This document shows, in pieces, positions 50,902 to 59,985 of a stretch of 64,000 nucleotides of DNA. The number at the start of each line of letters is the position of its first letter. The first letter of the stretch is position 1. The stretch is from Streptomyces olindensis (lineage in GTDB: Bacteria; Actinomycetota; Actinomycetes; Streptomycetales; Streptomycetaceae). The DNA is taken from NCBI GenBank assembly GCA_000696115.1, contig JJOH01000002.1:93230-157229 (forward strand). Reading direction: 5' to 3'. The notes below the pieces were generated by a model. That model did no database searches. It was not told where the DNA came from and saw only the letters and a program-made list of their open reading frames with translations. The translations under genes were made by a program, and so were the position numbers.

Positions 50902-52506
50902 CTAGAGGGGGATGTTGCCGTGCTTCTTCGGAGGCAGGGATTCCCGCTTCGTCCGCAGTTGACGCAGACCCCGCACGACGTGCCGGCGGGTGTCGGACGG
51001 CAGGATCACCGCGTCGACGTAGCCGCGCTCGGCCGCGACGTAGGGGTTGAGGAGGGTGTCCTCGTACTCCTGGATCAGCCGGGCCCGGACCGCCTCCAGG
51101 TCCTCGCCGCCCGCCTCGGCCTCGGCGAGGGTGCGGCGGTGCAGGATGTTGACCGCGCCCTGGGCGCCCATGACGGCGATCTGGGCGGTGGGCCAGGCGA
51201 GGTTGAGGTCGGCGCCGAGGTGCTTGGAGCCCATGACGTCGTAGGCGCCGCCGAAGGCCTTGCGGGTGATGATCGTGATCAGCGGGACGGTCGCCTCGGC
51301 GTAGGCGTAGATCAGCTTGGCACCGCGGCGGATGATGCCGTCGTGCTCCTGGTCGACGCCGGGCAGGAAGCCGGGGACGTCGACGAAGGTGAGGACCGGG
51401 ACGTTGAAGGCGTCGCACGTGCGCACGAACCGGGCCGCCTTCTCGCTGGCCTTGATGTCCAGGCAGCCGGCGAGCTGCGTCGGCTGGTTGGCGATGATGC
51501 CGACCGGGTGGCCCTCGACCCGGCCGAAGCCGGTGAGGATGTTCGGCGCGTACAGCGGCTGCGTCTCGAAGAACTCGGCGTCGTCCAGGACGTGCTCGAT
51601 CACCGCGTGCATGTCGTACGGCTGGTTCGCGCTGTCCGGGACGATCGCGTCCAGCTCGCGGTCCTCGTCCGTGACCTCCAGGTCGGCCTCCTCCGGGAAG
51701 GCGGGCGGCTCGGAGAGGTTGTTGGACGGCAGGTACGACAGCAGCTGCTTGATGTACTCGATCGCGTCCTTCTCGTCGCCCGCCATGTGGTGGGCGACCC
51801 CGGAAGTCGCGTTGTGGGTCCGGGCGCCGCCCAGCTCCTCGAAGCCGACGTCCTCACCGGTGACGGTCTTGATGACGTCCGGGCCGGTGATGAACATGTG
51901 CGAGGTCTGGTCGACCATGACCGTGAAGTCGGTGATCGCCGGGGAGTAGACCGCGCCGCCCGCGCACGGCCCGACGACCAGGCTGATCTGCGGGATGACG
52001 CCGGAGGCGTGGGTGTTGCGGCGGAAGATCTCGCCGTACGCCCCGAGGGAGGCCACGCCCTCCTGGATGCGGGCGCCACCGGAGTCGTTGATGCCGATGA
52101 CCGGGCAGCCGGTCTTCAGGGCGAAGTCCATGACCTTGACGATCTTCTGCCCGTAGACCTCGCCCAGCGCCCCGCCGAAGACGGTGAAGTCCTGCGAGAA
52201 CACGGCGACCGGGCGGCCGTCGACGGTGCCGTACCCGGTGACGACGCCGTCGCCGTACGGGCGGTTCTTGTCGAGGCCGAAGTTGGTGGAACGGTGCCGG
52301 GCGAACTCGTCGAGCTCGACGAAGGACCCCTCGTCGAGCAGGAGCTCGATCCGCTCACGGGCCGTCAGCTTGCCCTTGGCGTGCTGCTTCTCCACGGCGC
52401 GTGCGGAGCCGGCGTGCGTCGCTTCCTCGATGCGGCGCTTCAGATCCGCGAGCTTGCCCGCGGTCGTGTGAATGTCAGGCTGCTGCTGCTCTTCCGGCTC
52501 GGACAT
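50902..52506 (-). CDS. pccB: Propionyl-CoA carboxylase beta subunit
   Basis: A 534-residue carboxyltransferase of the crotonase fold in two repeats. [75 protein letters not shown] (oxyanion), and in the second half [31 protein letters not shown] and [24 protein letters not shown] are intact. The Asp in the second-domain VDVPGF region (D in the position near 420) is typical of propionyl-type subunits. It takes carboxyl from biotin on the alpha subunit to make methylmalonyl-CoA, a polyketide and fatty-acid precursor. It is divergent from birA. Confidence 0.93.
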   Translation of the reverse strand: MSEPEEQQQPDIHTTAGKLADLKRRIEEATHAGSARAVEKQHAKGKLTARERIELLLDEGSFVELDEFARHRSTNFGLDKNRPYGDGVVTGYGTVDGRPVAVFSQDFTVFGGALGEVYGQKIVKVMDFALKTGCPVIGINDSGGARIQEGVASLGAYGEIFRRNTHASGVIPQISLVVGPCAGGAVYSPAITDFTVMVDQTSHMFITGPDVIKTVTGEDVGFEELGGARTHNATSGVAHHMAGDEKDAIEYIKQLLSYLPSNNLSEPPAFPEEADLEVTDEDRELDAIVPDSANQPYDMHAVIEHVLDDAEFFETQPLYAPNILTGFGRVEGHPVGIIANQPTQLAGCLDIKASEKAARFVRTCDAFNVPVLTFVDVPGFLPGVDQEHDGIIRRGAKLIYAYAEATVPLITIITRKAFGGAYDVMGSKHLGADLNLAWPTAQIAVMGAQGAVNILHRRTLAEAEAGGEDLEAVRARLIQEYEDTLLNPYVAAERGYVDAVILPSDTRRHVVRGLRQLRTKRESLPPKKHGNIPL

Positions 52507-52616
52507 CGGGATGCGGCTCCCTGCCTGCTCAAAAGGGGGGACGGTTACTCATCCGTAGCGTAGTGGGGTGCCTCCGCATCGGCAGTGCGGCGTTTACCAC
52601 ACCTAGGGTGGCTTGC

Positions 52617-53483
52617 ATGACGCCGCGCGATGCATCAGAGCCGAACGGGAGCCGCTGGTCCGACCTGGACCGGCCGCCCCTCAACATCACCGCCCTGCGC
52701 CGGGGACTGGTGCGGGAGGGAGGGCTGTGGTCGGAGGTGGAGATCGTCCAGCGCACCGGCTCGACCAACTCCGACCTGGTGGCCCGGGCGGCCGAGGGCG
52801 GGGCCGCCGAGGGGGCGGTGCTCGTCGCCGAGGAGCAGACGGCCGGGCGAGGGCGCCTGGACCGGCAGTGGACGGCCCCTCCCCGGTCGGGGCTGTTCTT
52901 CTCCGTGCTGCTCAAGCCGGGCGAGGTGCCGGTGGCGCGGTGGGGCTGGCTGCCGCTGCTCACGGGCGTCGCGGTGGCGACGGGGCTGGCGCGGGCGGCG
53001 GGTGTCGACACGGCTCTGAAGTGGCCGAACGACCTGCTGGTCACCGTGGGGGGAGAGGAACGCAAGGCCGGAGGGATCCTCGCCGAGCGGGCCGGTGACG
53101 ACGGGGTCGTCATCGGGGTCGGCATCAACGTCACGCTGAAGGAGGACGAGCTGCCCGTGCCGACGGCCGGGTCGCTGGCGCTGGCCGGGGCCGTGAGCAC
53201 GGACCGGGATCCGCTGCTCCGGGCAGTGCTTCGTTCGCTGGAGGAGTGGTACGGGAAGTGGCGTGCGGCAGGGGGTGACCCCGGGGTGAGCGGTTTGCAG
53301 GAGGCGTACGCGGCGGGGTGCGCGACGCTCGGGCGGGAAGTGCGGGCGGAGTTGCCCGGCGATCGGGCCGTGGTGGGAGAGGCCGTCGCGGTGGACGGGG
53401 ACGGGCGGCTGGTGCTGGCGACGGGGGAGGGGGTGCAGGAGCCTGTGGGGGCGGGGGACATCGTGCACTTGCGGCCTGCCTGA
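52617..53483 (+). CDS. birA: Biotin-[acetyl-CoA-carboxylase] ligase, monofunctional
   Basis: A 288-residue biotin protein ligase. IVQRTGSTNSDLVARAA, EEQTAGRGRLDRQWTAPP (biotinyl-AMP loop), ALKWPNDLLV, KAGGILAE and VVIGVGINV are the catalytic domain; the C-terminal SH3-like domain is AELPGDRAVVGEAVAVDGDGRLVLAT. The N-terminal helix-turn-helix of E. coli BirA is absent, so it does not act as a repressor. It is divergent from pccB and 3.6 kb from the BCCP-bearing subunit, its presumed substrate. Confidence 0.92.
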   Translation: MTPRDASEPNGSRWSDLDRPPLNITALRRGLVREGGLWSEVEIVQRTGSTNSDLVARAAEGGAAEGAVLVAEEQTAGRGRLDRQWTAPPRSGLFFSVLLKPGEVPVARWGWLPLLTGVAVATGLARAAGVDTALKWPNDLLVTVGGEERKAGGILAERAGDDGVVIGVGINVTLKEDELPVPTAGSLALAGAVSTDRDPLLRAVLRSLEEWYGKWRAAGGDPGVSGLQEAYAAGCATLGREVRAELPGDRAVVGEAVAVDGDGRLVLATGEGVQEPVGAGDIVHLRPA

Positions 53484-53510
53484 GGCTGAGACCGGGGGCG
53501 CGCCGAGTGG

Positions 53511-53578
53511 CCCGTCCGGCGATTGAGGACGAGTCCGTTCAGGCCGAAGCGGGGGCCTGGGGGCGGCAGCCCCCAGGG
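53511..53578. repeat. Dispersed Streptomyces intergenic element with hairpin
   Basis: The text CCCGTCCGGCGATTGAGGAC, GAGTCCGTTCAGGCCGAAG and a 9-bp hairpin CCTGGGGGC-ggca-GCCCCCAGG (53556-53577) is, as I recall, one of the most frequent intergenic elements in Streptomyces genomes. It probably acts as a terminator for birA. The gap 53484-53720 holds nothing else. Confidence 0.6.
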
Positions 53579-53720
53579 AGGCCGGGCACTGACGCCGCGT
53601 GCCGAGCAAACGCCGGGCACCCCACCCCCGGCCAGACCAAACGGAGTGAGCTGGCGCACACCTGCCGTAGAGTTGAGGCCGGTCGATACATGACCGTGAC
53701 AGATCGGAAGGGCAGCACGC

Positions 53721-54827
53721 GTGACCGTCGACGACTCGGGTTCCGGCACGGACGCGCAGGGCGCCGACCCCGGCGAGGATCCGCTCGCCCTGCGGCTGGA
53801 ACAGCTCATCCTGGGCGCCGAGCGCCGCTACACCCCGTTCCAGGCGGCCCGCAGCGCCGGTGTCTCCATGGAACTGGCCTCCCGCTTCTGGCGGGCGATG
53901 GGCTTCGCCGACATCGGGCAGGCCAAGGCCCTCACGGAGGCAGACGTCCTGGCACTGCGGCGCCTCGCCGGCCTCGTCGAAGCGGGCCTGCTGAGCGAGG
54001 CGATGGCCGTCCAGGTGGCCCGGTCCACCGGGCAGACCACCGCGCGACTCGCCGAGTGGCAGATCGACTCGTTCCTGGAGGGGCTCACCGAGCCGCCCGA
54101 GCCGGGCATGACGCGCACCGAGGTGACGTACCCGATCGTCGAGCTGCTCCTGCCCGAGCTGGAGGAGTTCCTGGTCTACGTCTGGCGCCGCCAGCTCGCA
54201 GCCTCGGCCGGACGGGTCGTGCAGGCCGCCGACGACGAGGAGATGGTCGACCGCCGGCTCGCCGTCGGCTTCGCCGACCTGGTCGGGTTCACGCGGCTGA
54301 CCCGCCGGATGGAGGAGGAGGAGCTCGGCGAGCTGGTCGAGGCCTTCGAGACCACGGCCGCCGACCTGGTGGCCGCGAACGGCGGACGGCTGATCAAGAC
54401 CCTCGGCGACGAGGTGCTGTACGCCGCCGACGACGCCGGCACGGCCGCCGAGATCGCGCTGCGGCTGATCGAGACCATGGCGCACGACGAGACGATGCCG
54501 GAGCTGCGCGTCGGCATGGCGTTCGGCACGGTGACCACCCGTATGGGTGATGTCTTCGGTACGACCGTGAACCTGGCCTCCCGGCTCACCTCGATAGCTC
54601 CGAAGGACGCCGTCCTCGTCGACACCGCCTTCGCCGAGGAGCTGATCCGCACGCAGGACGCCCCGGCCTCCGAGGCGGAGGCGGCCGAGGAGGCCGCGGC
54701 GGCGGAGAAGGAGGGCGAGGAGCCGCCGGAGTACCAGTTCGCGCTGCAGCCGATGTGGCAGCGGCCGGTGCGTGGCCTGGGCGTCGTGGAGCCGTGGCTG
54801 CTCACGCGGCGGGACGTGCGGCCGTAA
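53721..54827 (+). CDS. cya: Class III adenylate cyclase
   Basis: A 368-residue cytoplasmic cyclase. Residues 20-170 form an all-helical regulatory region (LEQLILGAERRYTPFQAARSAGVSMELASRFWRAMG ...) like the autoinhibitory pH-sensing domain of mycobacterial Rv1264. The catalytic domain starts RRLAVGFADLVGFTRLTRRM (first metal Asp), has GGRLIKTLGDEVLYAAD (second metal Asp, base-selecting Lys) and GTTVNLASRLTSIAP (transition-state Asn and Arg). It makes cAMP, needed for germination in Streptomyces. An acidic low-complexity insert (about 310-335) precedes the C-terminus. GTG 53721 is the start. Confidence 0.93.
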   Translation: MTVDDSGSGTDAQGADPGEDPLALRLEQLILGAERRYTPFQAARSAGVSMELASRFWRAMGFADIGQAKALTEADVLALRRLAGLVEAGLLSEAMAVQVARSTGQTTARLAEWQIDSFLEGLTEPPEPGMTRTEVTYPIVELLLPELEEFLVYVWRRQLAASAGRVVQAADDEEMVDRRLAVGFADLVGFTRLTRRMEEEELGELVEAFETTAADLVAANGGRLIKTLGDEVLYAADDAGTAAEIALRLIETMAHDETMPELRVGMAFGTVTTRMGDVFGTTVNLASRLTSIAPKDAVLVDTAFAEELIRTQDAPASEAEAAEEAAAAEKEGEEPPEYQFALQPMWQRPVRGLGVVEPWLLTRRDVRP

Positions 54828-54851
54828 GCCACCGGAGGGGGCGAGCCCGGC

Positions 54852-55574
54852 TCAGTCGCGGTCGCCCGGTGTGTCCACGCACAGGCCGATGACCGGCACG
54901 CACAGGCCGGGGTCCTGGGGCTTCTTCGGCGGCTTCCTCGGCTCGTCGGGCTCGGGAGCCGGGGCGGGCGCCGCCCCGCTCGGGGGTGCGGTCGGGGCCG
55001 GGCGTGGGGTGTCCGCCGTGGGGGCGGGCGCCGGGGCGTTCGGCCGGTCGGGGACGGTCGTGGCGCCGGGCGCGACGGCCCTGGGCACCCCGTCCGTCCC
55101 GCGCGCGTCGGTCGTGGTGGCCGGGGCGCGGGAGGCCGCCGGTCCCCGGGTGGCCGGTGACGGGGTCAGGCCGCCCAGGGCGGTGGGTGACGAGGGGCTC
55201 GCCTCGGGTCCGGTGGCCGGGAAGCTCGCGGCGGTGTCGGCGGCCTCGTCCGCGCCGGTGGGGACCGGGTCCGGGCGGGGCTCGGCCTCGACGGTGCCGA
55301 CGCTGTCGGTGCTCGGTCCGGAGGCCAGGCGTACGAGGCTCAGGGCGCCCGCGGCCAGGGCCAGGCCACCGGCGGCGAGCAGGACCTTGCGGGGGCGGGG
55401 CTTGCGGTGGCGGCCGCGGACGCGGGGGGCGAAGAGACCGGGTTCCGCCGGGGCCGGTTCGTACGGGGCCGGTTCGTACGGGGTCGATTCGTAGGGCCTG
55501 GCCGGCTCAGGTCGGCGGGGTGCCGTGACGGCCCCGGTGTTCCGTCGCGGCGTCGCCGGCGTGTTCATCGTCAT
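54852..55574 (-). CDS. Proline-rich membrane-anchored protein
   Basis: A 240-residue protein with one membrane helix (KVLLAAGGLALAAGALSLVRLA, about residues 65-86), so N-terminus in and C-terminus out. The cytoplasmic part has four near-repeats of (S/A)-x-PYEP-A-P, and the outer part is a long Ala/Pro/Thr/Ser stretch ending in LCVPVIGLCVDTPGDRD with two Cys. CGGGAGGG at 55582-55589 fixes ATG 55574. No enzymatic domain; it looks like a structural or wall-spanning protein. Function unknown. Confidence 0.75.
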   Translation of the reverse strand: MTMNTPATPRRNTGAVTAPRRPEPARPYESTPYEPAPYEPAPAEPGLFAPRVRGRHRKPRPRKVLLAAGGLALAAGALSLVRLASGPSTDSVGTVEAEPRPDPVPTGADEAADTAASFPATGPEASPSSPTALGGLTPSPATRGPAASRAPATTTDARGTDGVPRAVAPGATTVPDRPNAPAPAPTADTPRPAPTAPPSGAAPAPAPEPDEPRKPPKKPQDPGLCVPVIGLCVDTPGDRD

Positions 55575-55763
55575 CACGGTCCCTCCCGATGCGCACGCGC
55601 CCCCAGTGCGCCGTGGCTGACGCACGTTATGCGCTGCCATGGGCGGTCGGGCCCGAGTTGGGGGGATGTCACTCGAACGGGTGGGCGGGTGGTGGGTGCG
55701 GGAACCGGACGCGTCCGCTCTTTCGCGGGTGCGGCGCGGCTGCGATGATCGGAACGCGATGTT

Positions 55764-55779
55764 GTTAACCCGCGTTAAC
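55764..55779. promoter_or_regulatory. Operator-like dyad before enoyl-CoA hydratase
   Basis: GTTAAC-CCGC-GTTAAC: two GTTAAC hexamers, each itself a palindrome, 10 bases apart. They end two bases before the GGAGGG ribosome-binding site of the hydratase gene. Bound protein would block transcription or translation start; a TetR- or FadR-type acyl-CoA-responsive regulator is a guess. Confidence 0.5.
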
Positions 55780-55790
55780 CGGAGGGTGTC

Positions 55791-56591
55791 ATGAGTGAGG
55801 AACGGTTCGGCGAGTTCGTGCTGGTGCGGCGGCATGAGCAGGGGCATGTCGCGGAGCTCGTCCTCGACCGGCCCAAGGCCATGAACGCCGTGTCGACGGA
55901 GATGGCGCGGTGCCTGGCCGGGGCGTGCGCGGCGCTGGGGGAGGACCGGGACGTCCGGGTGGTGGTGCTGACCTCGACGCATGAGCGGGCGTTCTGCGTC
56001 GGGGCCGATCTGAAGGAGCGGAACTCGTTCAGCGACGCGGATCTGCTGCGGCAGCGGCCGGTGACGCGCGGGGCGTACACCGCGGTGCTGGAGCTGCCGG
56101 TGCCGACGGTGGCGGCGGTGCACGGGTTCGCGCTGGGCGGCGGCTTCGAGCTGGCGCTGGCCTGCGACGTGATCGTGGCGGACCGTACGGCGGTGGTGGG
56201 CCTGCCGGAGGTGTCGGTGGGGGTGATTCCCGGCGGCGGCGGTACGCAGTTGCTGCCGCGGCGGGTGGGGGCGGCCCGGGCGGCCGAGCTGATCTTCTCG
56301 GCGCGGCGGGTGGAGGCCGTGGAGGCGGGCGAGTTGGGGCTGGTCGACCAGGTGGTGGAGGCCGGGCGGGACCGCGAGGAGGCGTTGGCGCTGGCGGCGC
56401 GGATCGCCGGGAACTCGCCGGTGGGGTTGCGGGCGGCGAAGCGCGCGCTGCGGCTCGGGCAGGGGCTGGATCTGCGGGCCGGGCTGGAGGTGGAGGACGC
56501 GGCGTGGCGGGCCGTGGCGTTCTCGGGGGACCGGGCGGAGGGCGTCGCGGCGTTCAACGAGCGGCGCAAGCCGGAGTGGCCGGGGGAGTGA
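55791..56591 (+). CDS. Enoyl-CoA hydratase/isomerase family protein
   Basis: A 266-residue crotonase. VAELVLDRPKAMNAVSTEM, VVVLTSTHERAFCVGADLKE (oxyanion residues), AVHGFALGGGFELALACDVIVAD and GLPEVSVGVIPGGGGTQLLPRRVG carry the standard motifs including the catalytic Glu positions in HGFALGGGFE and LPEVSVG. It adds water to or isomerises 2-enoyl-CoA. CGGAGGG precedes ATG 55791. It appears to be a single-gene unit with the GTTAAC dyad directly upstream. Confidence 0.9.
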   Translation: MSEERFGEFVLVRRHEQGHVAELVLDRPKAMNAVSTEMARCLAGACAALGEDRDVRVVVLTSTHERAFCVGADLKERNSFSDADLLRQRPVTRGAYTAVLELPVPTVAAVHGFALGGGFELALACDVIVADRTAVVGLPEVSVGVIPGGGGTQLLPRRVGAARAAELIFSARRVEAVEAGELGLVDQVVEAGRDREEALALAARIAGNSPVGLRAAKRALRLGQGLDLRAGLEVEDAAWRAVAFSGDRAEGVAAFNERRKPEWPGE

Positions 56592-56689
56592 TCCGACATG
56601 TGTCCGCCGCTGGGTCGTCCCCACGCCAAGTCGTCCCCGTTCGCGTCGTAAACAGGTCAGTCTGGCTGGAAACTCCCTAGCCTGGAGTG

Positions 56690-57838
56690 ATGGGTGAGGA
56701 CAGACGGCTCGCGGCCGTCGTCGCGTTGGCTCAGGGGATGGCGGCGGCGCACGGGTCACGTGAGGCGTGGCGTGCCGCGGCTGCCGGGGCGTGCCGGGCG
56801 CTGGGCGGGAGTTTCGCCGCGCTGTCGGTGTGGGAGCGGGAGCTCGGGCGGCTGAAGGTCCTCGTGAACGTCGGCGAGCTGGCCCAGGGGGAGGAGGAGT
56901 TCCCCGAGGACGAGGCGTATCCGGTGCACCAGTTCGCGGAGATCACCGAGTTCCTGCACGAGCAGTGGGCCGGCGGCGGGGAGCCGGACGCGTGGGTGGA
57001 GACCGCCGCAGGGCCCGCCGCCGGGCAGCCCGGGTACTGCCACCAGCGCGTCGCCGCCCTGCGCCGCCGGGGCCGCGGCTGCTGCGTCGTCGCGCCGATC
57101 GTGCTGCACGGCAGGGCCTGGGGCGAGCTGTACGTGGCGAGGCCGCTCGGGGAGCCCGTCTTCGAGCGGGCCGACGCCGACTTCGCCACCGTCCTCGCCT
57201 CCGTCGTGGCCGCCGGCATCGCCCAGACGGAGCGGCTGGAGGAGGCCCGCCGCCTCGCGTACACCGACGCGCTCACCGGGCTCGCCAACCGCCGTGCCGT
57301 GGACGTACGCCTGGAGCGGGCGATCGAGCGGCACCGCCGGGACGGATCCGTCGTCAGCCTGGTCGTCTGCGACCTCAACGGGCTCAAGCGGGTCAACGAC
57401 ACCCACGGGCACGCCGCCGGCGACCGGCTCCTGGAGCGTTTCGGCTCGGTGCTGTCACTGTGCGGGGCCATGCTGCCGGGGGCCCTGGCGGCACGGCTCG
57501 GCGGGGACGAGTTCTGCCTGCTCGCCGTCGGGCCGCCCGCCGACCAGGTCGTGAAGGCGGCCGGCGAACTGTGCCGCCGGGCCGCCGAATTGGAGATGGG
57601 GGACGGCGTGGCCTGCGGTGTCGCGTCCACCGAGGATCCGATCGGGCCCGTACGCTCCGCCCGCCGACTGTTCCGGCTCGCCGACGCCGCCCAGTACCGG
57701 GCCAAGGCCGAGCGGGCCACCCGGCCGGTGGTCGCCGGCCGGGCCGGGCCGGACGATCCCGTGGTGCGGCTCGCGGACGAGCCGTCCCAGGAGGCCGAGG
57801 GCGAACGCCGGCGCTTCCGCGGCCGGCACGCGCCCTGA
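56690..57838 (+). CDS. cdgE: GAF-GGDEF diguanylate cyclase (CdgE-like)
   Basis: A 382-residue cytoplasmic protein. Residues 5-175 form a GAF-type sensor, and residues 183-340 a GGDEF domain starting YTDALTGLANRRAVDVRLERAI with VCDLNGLKRVNDTHGHAAGDRLLERFG and the intact active site LAARLGGDEFCLL. No RxxD inhibitory site is seen five residues before GGDEF, so product inhibition may be absent. It makes cyclic di-GMP, which controls BldD and development in Streptomyces. The gene name is from memory of the S. coelicolor GAF-GGDEF protein in this position. The start is unclear: ATG 56690 has GGAG only two bases away, and GTG 56687 is adjacent. Confidence 0.85.
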   Translation: MGEDRRLAAVVALAQGMAAAHGSREAWRAAAAGACRALGGSFAALSVWERELGRLKVLVNVGELAQGEEEFPEDEAYPVHQFAEITEFLHEQWAGGGEPDAWVETAAGPAAGQPGYCHQRVAALRRRGRGCCVVAPIVLHGRAWGELYVARPLGEPVFERADADFATVLASVVAAGIAQTERLEEARRLAYTDALTGLANRRAVDVRLERAIERHRRDGSVVSLVVCDLNGLKRVNDTHGHAAGDRLLERFGSVLSLCGAMLPGALAARLGGDEFCLLAVGPPADQVVKAAGELCRRAAELEMGDGVACGVASTEDPIGPVRSARRLFRLADAAQYRAKAERATRPVVAGRAGPDDPVVRLADEPSQEAEGERRRFRGRHAP

Positions 57839-57925
57839 AGCCGTCCGGCGGTGTGACGCATCAGTAAGGGGCGAACCCCGCCCCCAGTGGTGACATCATC
57901 GAATTCACTGCGTACGCTCCTGAAT

Positions 57926-59470
57926 ATGGATATGCACACTGTGGTGGTGGGGACGTCCGGGGTGACCGCGTCCGACGTGCTCGCCGTGGCGCGTGCCGGC
58001 GCCCGCGTCGAGCTCTCCGAGGAGGCCGTGGCCGCCCTCGCCGCGGCCCGCGAGATCGTGGACGCGCTGGCGGCCAAGCCGGACCCCGTGTACGGCGTGA
58101 GCACCGGCTTCGGCGCCCTGGCGACCCGGCACATCAGCCCGGAGCTGCGCGCCCAGCTCCAGCGCAACATCGTCCGCTCGCACGCCGCCGGGATGGGGCC
58201 GAGGGTGGAACGCGAGGTCGTTCGCGCCCTGATGTTCCTGCGGCTGAAGACCGTCTGCTCCGGGCACACCGGCGTACGGCCCGAGGTCGCGCGGACCATG
58301 GCCGCCCTCCTCAACGCCGGTATCACCCCGGTCGTGCACGAGTACGGCAGCCTCGGCTGCTCCGGCGACCTCGCGCCGTTGTCCCACTGCGCGCTCACGC
58401 TCATGGGGGAGGGGGACGCCGAGGGCCCCGACGGCGTCGTGCGCCCGGCCGCCGAACTCCTCGCCGCGCACGGCATCCAGCCGGTCGAACTGCGCGAGAA
58501 GGAGGGCCTCGCCCTCCTCAACGGCACCGACGGCATGCTCGGCATGCTCGTCATGGCCCTGGCCGACCTGGACACGCTCTACCGCTCCGCCGACGTCACC
58601 GCCGCCCTCTCCCTGGAGGCCCTGCTCGGCACCGACAAGGTCCTCGCCCCCGAGCTGCACGCCATCCGGCCGCACCCGGGGCAGGCCGCCAGCGCCGCCA
58701 ACATGCTGGCCGTGCTGAAGGGCTCGGGCCTGACGGGGCATCACCAGGACGACGCGCCGCGCGTCCAGGACGCCTACTCGGTGCGCTGCGCCCCGCAGGT
58801 CGCCGGGGCCGGGCGGGACACCCTGGCGCACGCCCGGCTGGTCGCCGACCGAGAGCTGGCCTCCGCGGTGGACAACCCCGTCGTCCTGGCCGACGGGCGC
58901 GTGGAGTCCAACGGCAACTTCCACGGGGCGCCCGTCGCCTACGTCCTGGACTTCCTCGCCATCGCCGCCGCCGACCTCGGCTCCATCGCGGAGCGGCGCA
59001 CCGACCGGCTGCTCGACAAGAACCGCAGCCACGGCCTGCCGCCCTTCCTCGCCGACGACGCCGGTGTGGACTCGGGCCTGATGATCGCTCAGTACACGCA
59101 GGCCGCGCTGGTGAGCGAGCTCAAGCGGCTCGCCGTACCGGCGTCCGCCGATTCGATCCCGTCCTCCGCCATGCAGGAGGACCACGTCTCGATGGGCTGG
59201 TCGGCGGCGCGGAAGCTGCGCACGGCCGTCGACAACCTCGCCCGGGTCCTGGCCGTCGAGCTGTACGCCGCCACGCGCGCGATCGAACTGCGCGAGGGGC
59301 TGACCCCGGCGCCCGCGTCGCGGGCGGTCATCGACGCCCTGCGGGACGCGGGCGTCCAGGGCCCCGGACCGGACCGGTTCCTGGCGCCCGACCTGGCGGT
59401 GGCGGACGCGTTCCTGCGCGAGGGCCGGCTGCTGGCCGCGGTGGAGACCGTCACCGGACCGCTCCGATAG
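57926..59470 (+). CDS. hutH: Histidine ammonia-lyase
   Basis: A 514-residue ammonia-lyase. YGVSTGFGALATRHI contains the catalytic Tyr; HEYGSLGCSGDLAPLSHCAL contains the MIO-forming triplet, Cys-Ser-Gly here instead of Ala-Ser-Gly, as known in some Streptomyces enzymes; LLNGTDGMLG, QDAYSVRC(A)PQV and SNGNFHGAPVAY are further conserved blocks. It deaminates L-histidine to urocanate. ATG 57926 or 57932 is the start; the ORF's earlier ATG/GTG part does not look coding. No other hut genes are in the window, which is usual for Streptomyces. Confidence 0.95.
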   Translation: MDMHTVVVGTSGVTASDVLAVARAGARVELSEEAVAALAAAREIVDALAAKPDPVYGVSTGFGALATRHISPELRAQLQRNIVRSHAAGMGPRVEREVVRALMFLRLKTVCSGHTGVRPEVARTMAALLNAGITPVVHEYGSLGCSGDLAPLSHCALTLMGEGDAEGPDGVVRPAAELLAAHGIQPVELREKEGLALLNGTDGMLGMLVMALADLDTLYRSADVTAALSLEALLGTDKVLAPELHAIRPHPGQAASAANMLAVLKGSGLTGHHQDDAPRVQDAYSVRCAPQVAGAGRDTLAHARLVADRELASAVDNPVVLADGRVESNGNFHGAPVAYVLDFLAIAAADLGSIAERRTDRLLDKNRSHGLPPFLADDAGVDSGLMIAQYTQAALVSELKRLAVPASADSIPSSAMQEDHVSMGWSAARKLRTAVDNLARVLAVELYAATRAIELREGLTPAPASRAVIDALRDAGVQGPGPDRFLAPDLAVADAFLREGRLLAAVETVTGPLR

Positions 59471-59524
59471 AACGGCCCGCGGGGCAGCGCAGGGACCTCC
59501 AGAGCGGCCCGCAGAGCAGAAGAA

Positions 59525-59548
59525 GGGCCTCGCCGACCGGCGGGGCCC
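59525..59548. terminator. Terminator between hutH and LADTG-protein gene
   Basis: An 11-bp stem with one G-U pair (59525-59535 with 59538-59548), placed between two convergent genes. Confidence 0.6.
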
Positions 59549-59561
59549 TCGCCAAGTGCGG

Positions 59562-59876
59562 TCAGAAACCGAGCCGTTCCCGGCGGACCGAATACACCAC
59601 GAACCCGGCGCCCAGCGTGAGGCAGAGGGTCCCGCCGATCACGTACGGGGTGCTGTCGAAGCTGCCGGTGTCGGCCAGCCGGGTACCGGTGACGGAGGTG
59701 TCGGCGGTCGTCGCGGCGATCCGCGCCTGCTCCGTGACCAGCGGCGACGGGCTCGTCCCGACCGCGTCTCTCACCGGGGAGTCCGACGTCGCGTTGGCGG
59801 ACGGGACGAACCACAGGGCGCCCAGCAGGGTCGCCGCGGCGGTGGCGGTCAGCAACGGGCGGCGAGCGGATGACAC
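59562..59876 (-). CDS. LAXTG-motif wall-anchored protein
   Basis: A 104-residue exported protein. The signal peptide is MSSARRPLLTATAAATLLGALWFVPSANA. Near the C-terminus RLADTGS matches the LAXTG sorting signal used by class E sortases of Streptomyces. It is followed by a membrane helix (TPYVIGGTLCLTLGAGFVVY) and the basic tail SVRRERLGF. It should therefore be cleaved after Thr and linked to peptidoglycan. The exposed part is only about 45 residues, with no known domain. Long chaplins use the same sorting signal. Confidence 0.8.
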   Translation of the reverse strand: MSSARRPLLTATAAATLLGALWFVPSANATSDSPVRDAVGTSPSPLVTEQARIAATTADTSVTGTRLADTGSFDSTPYVIGGTLCLTLGAGFVVYSVRRERLGF

Positions 59877-59985
59877 GGAATATCGATCCCCTTGTGACGT
59901 CGGCGAATTGGCCGTGTGGGGCGATGTTAGTGAAAGGCGCGGGTCACGGGAAAGTCACGGGAGCTCTTGGCCGTACGCTCCCGCC

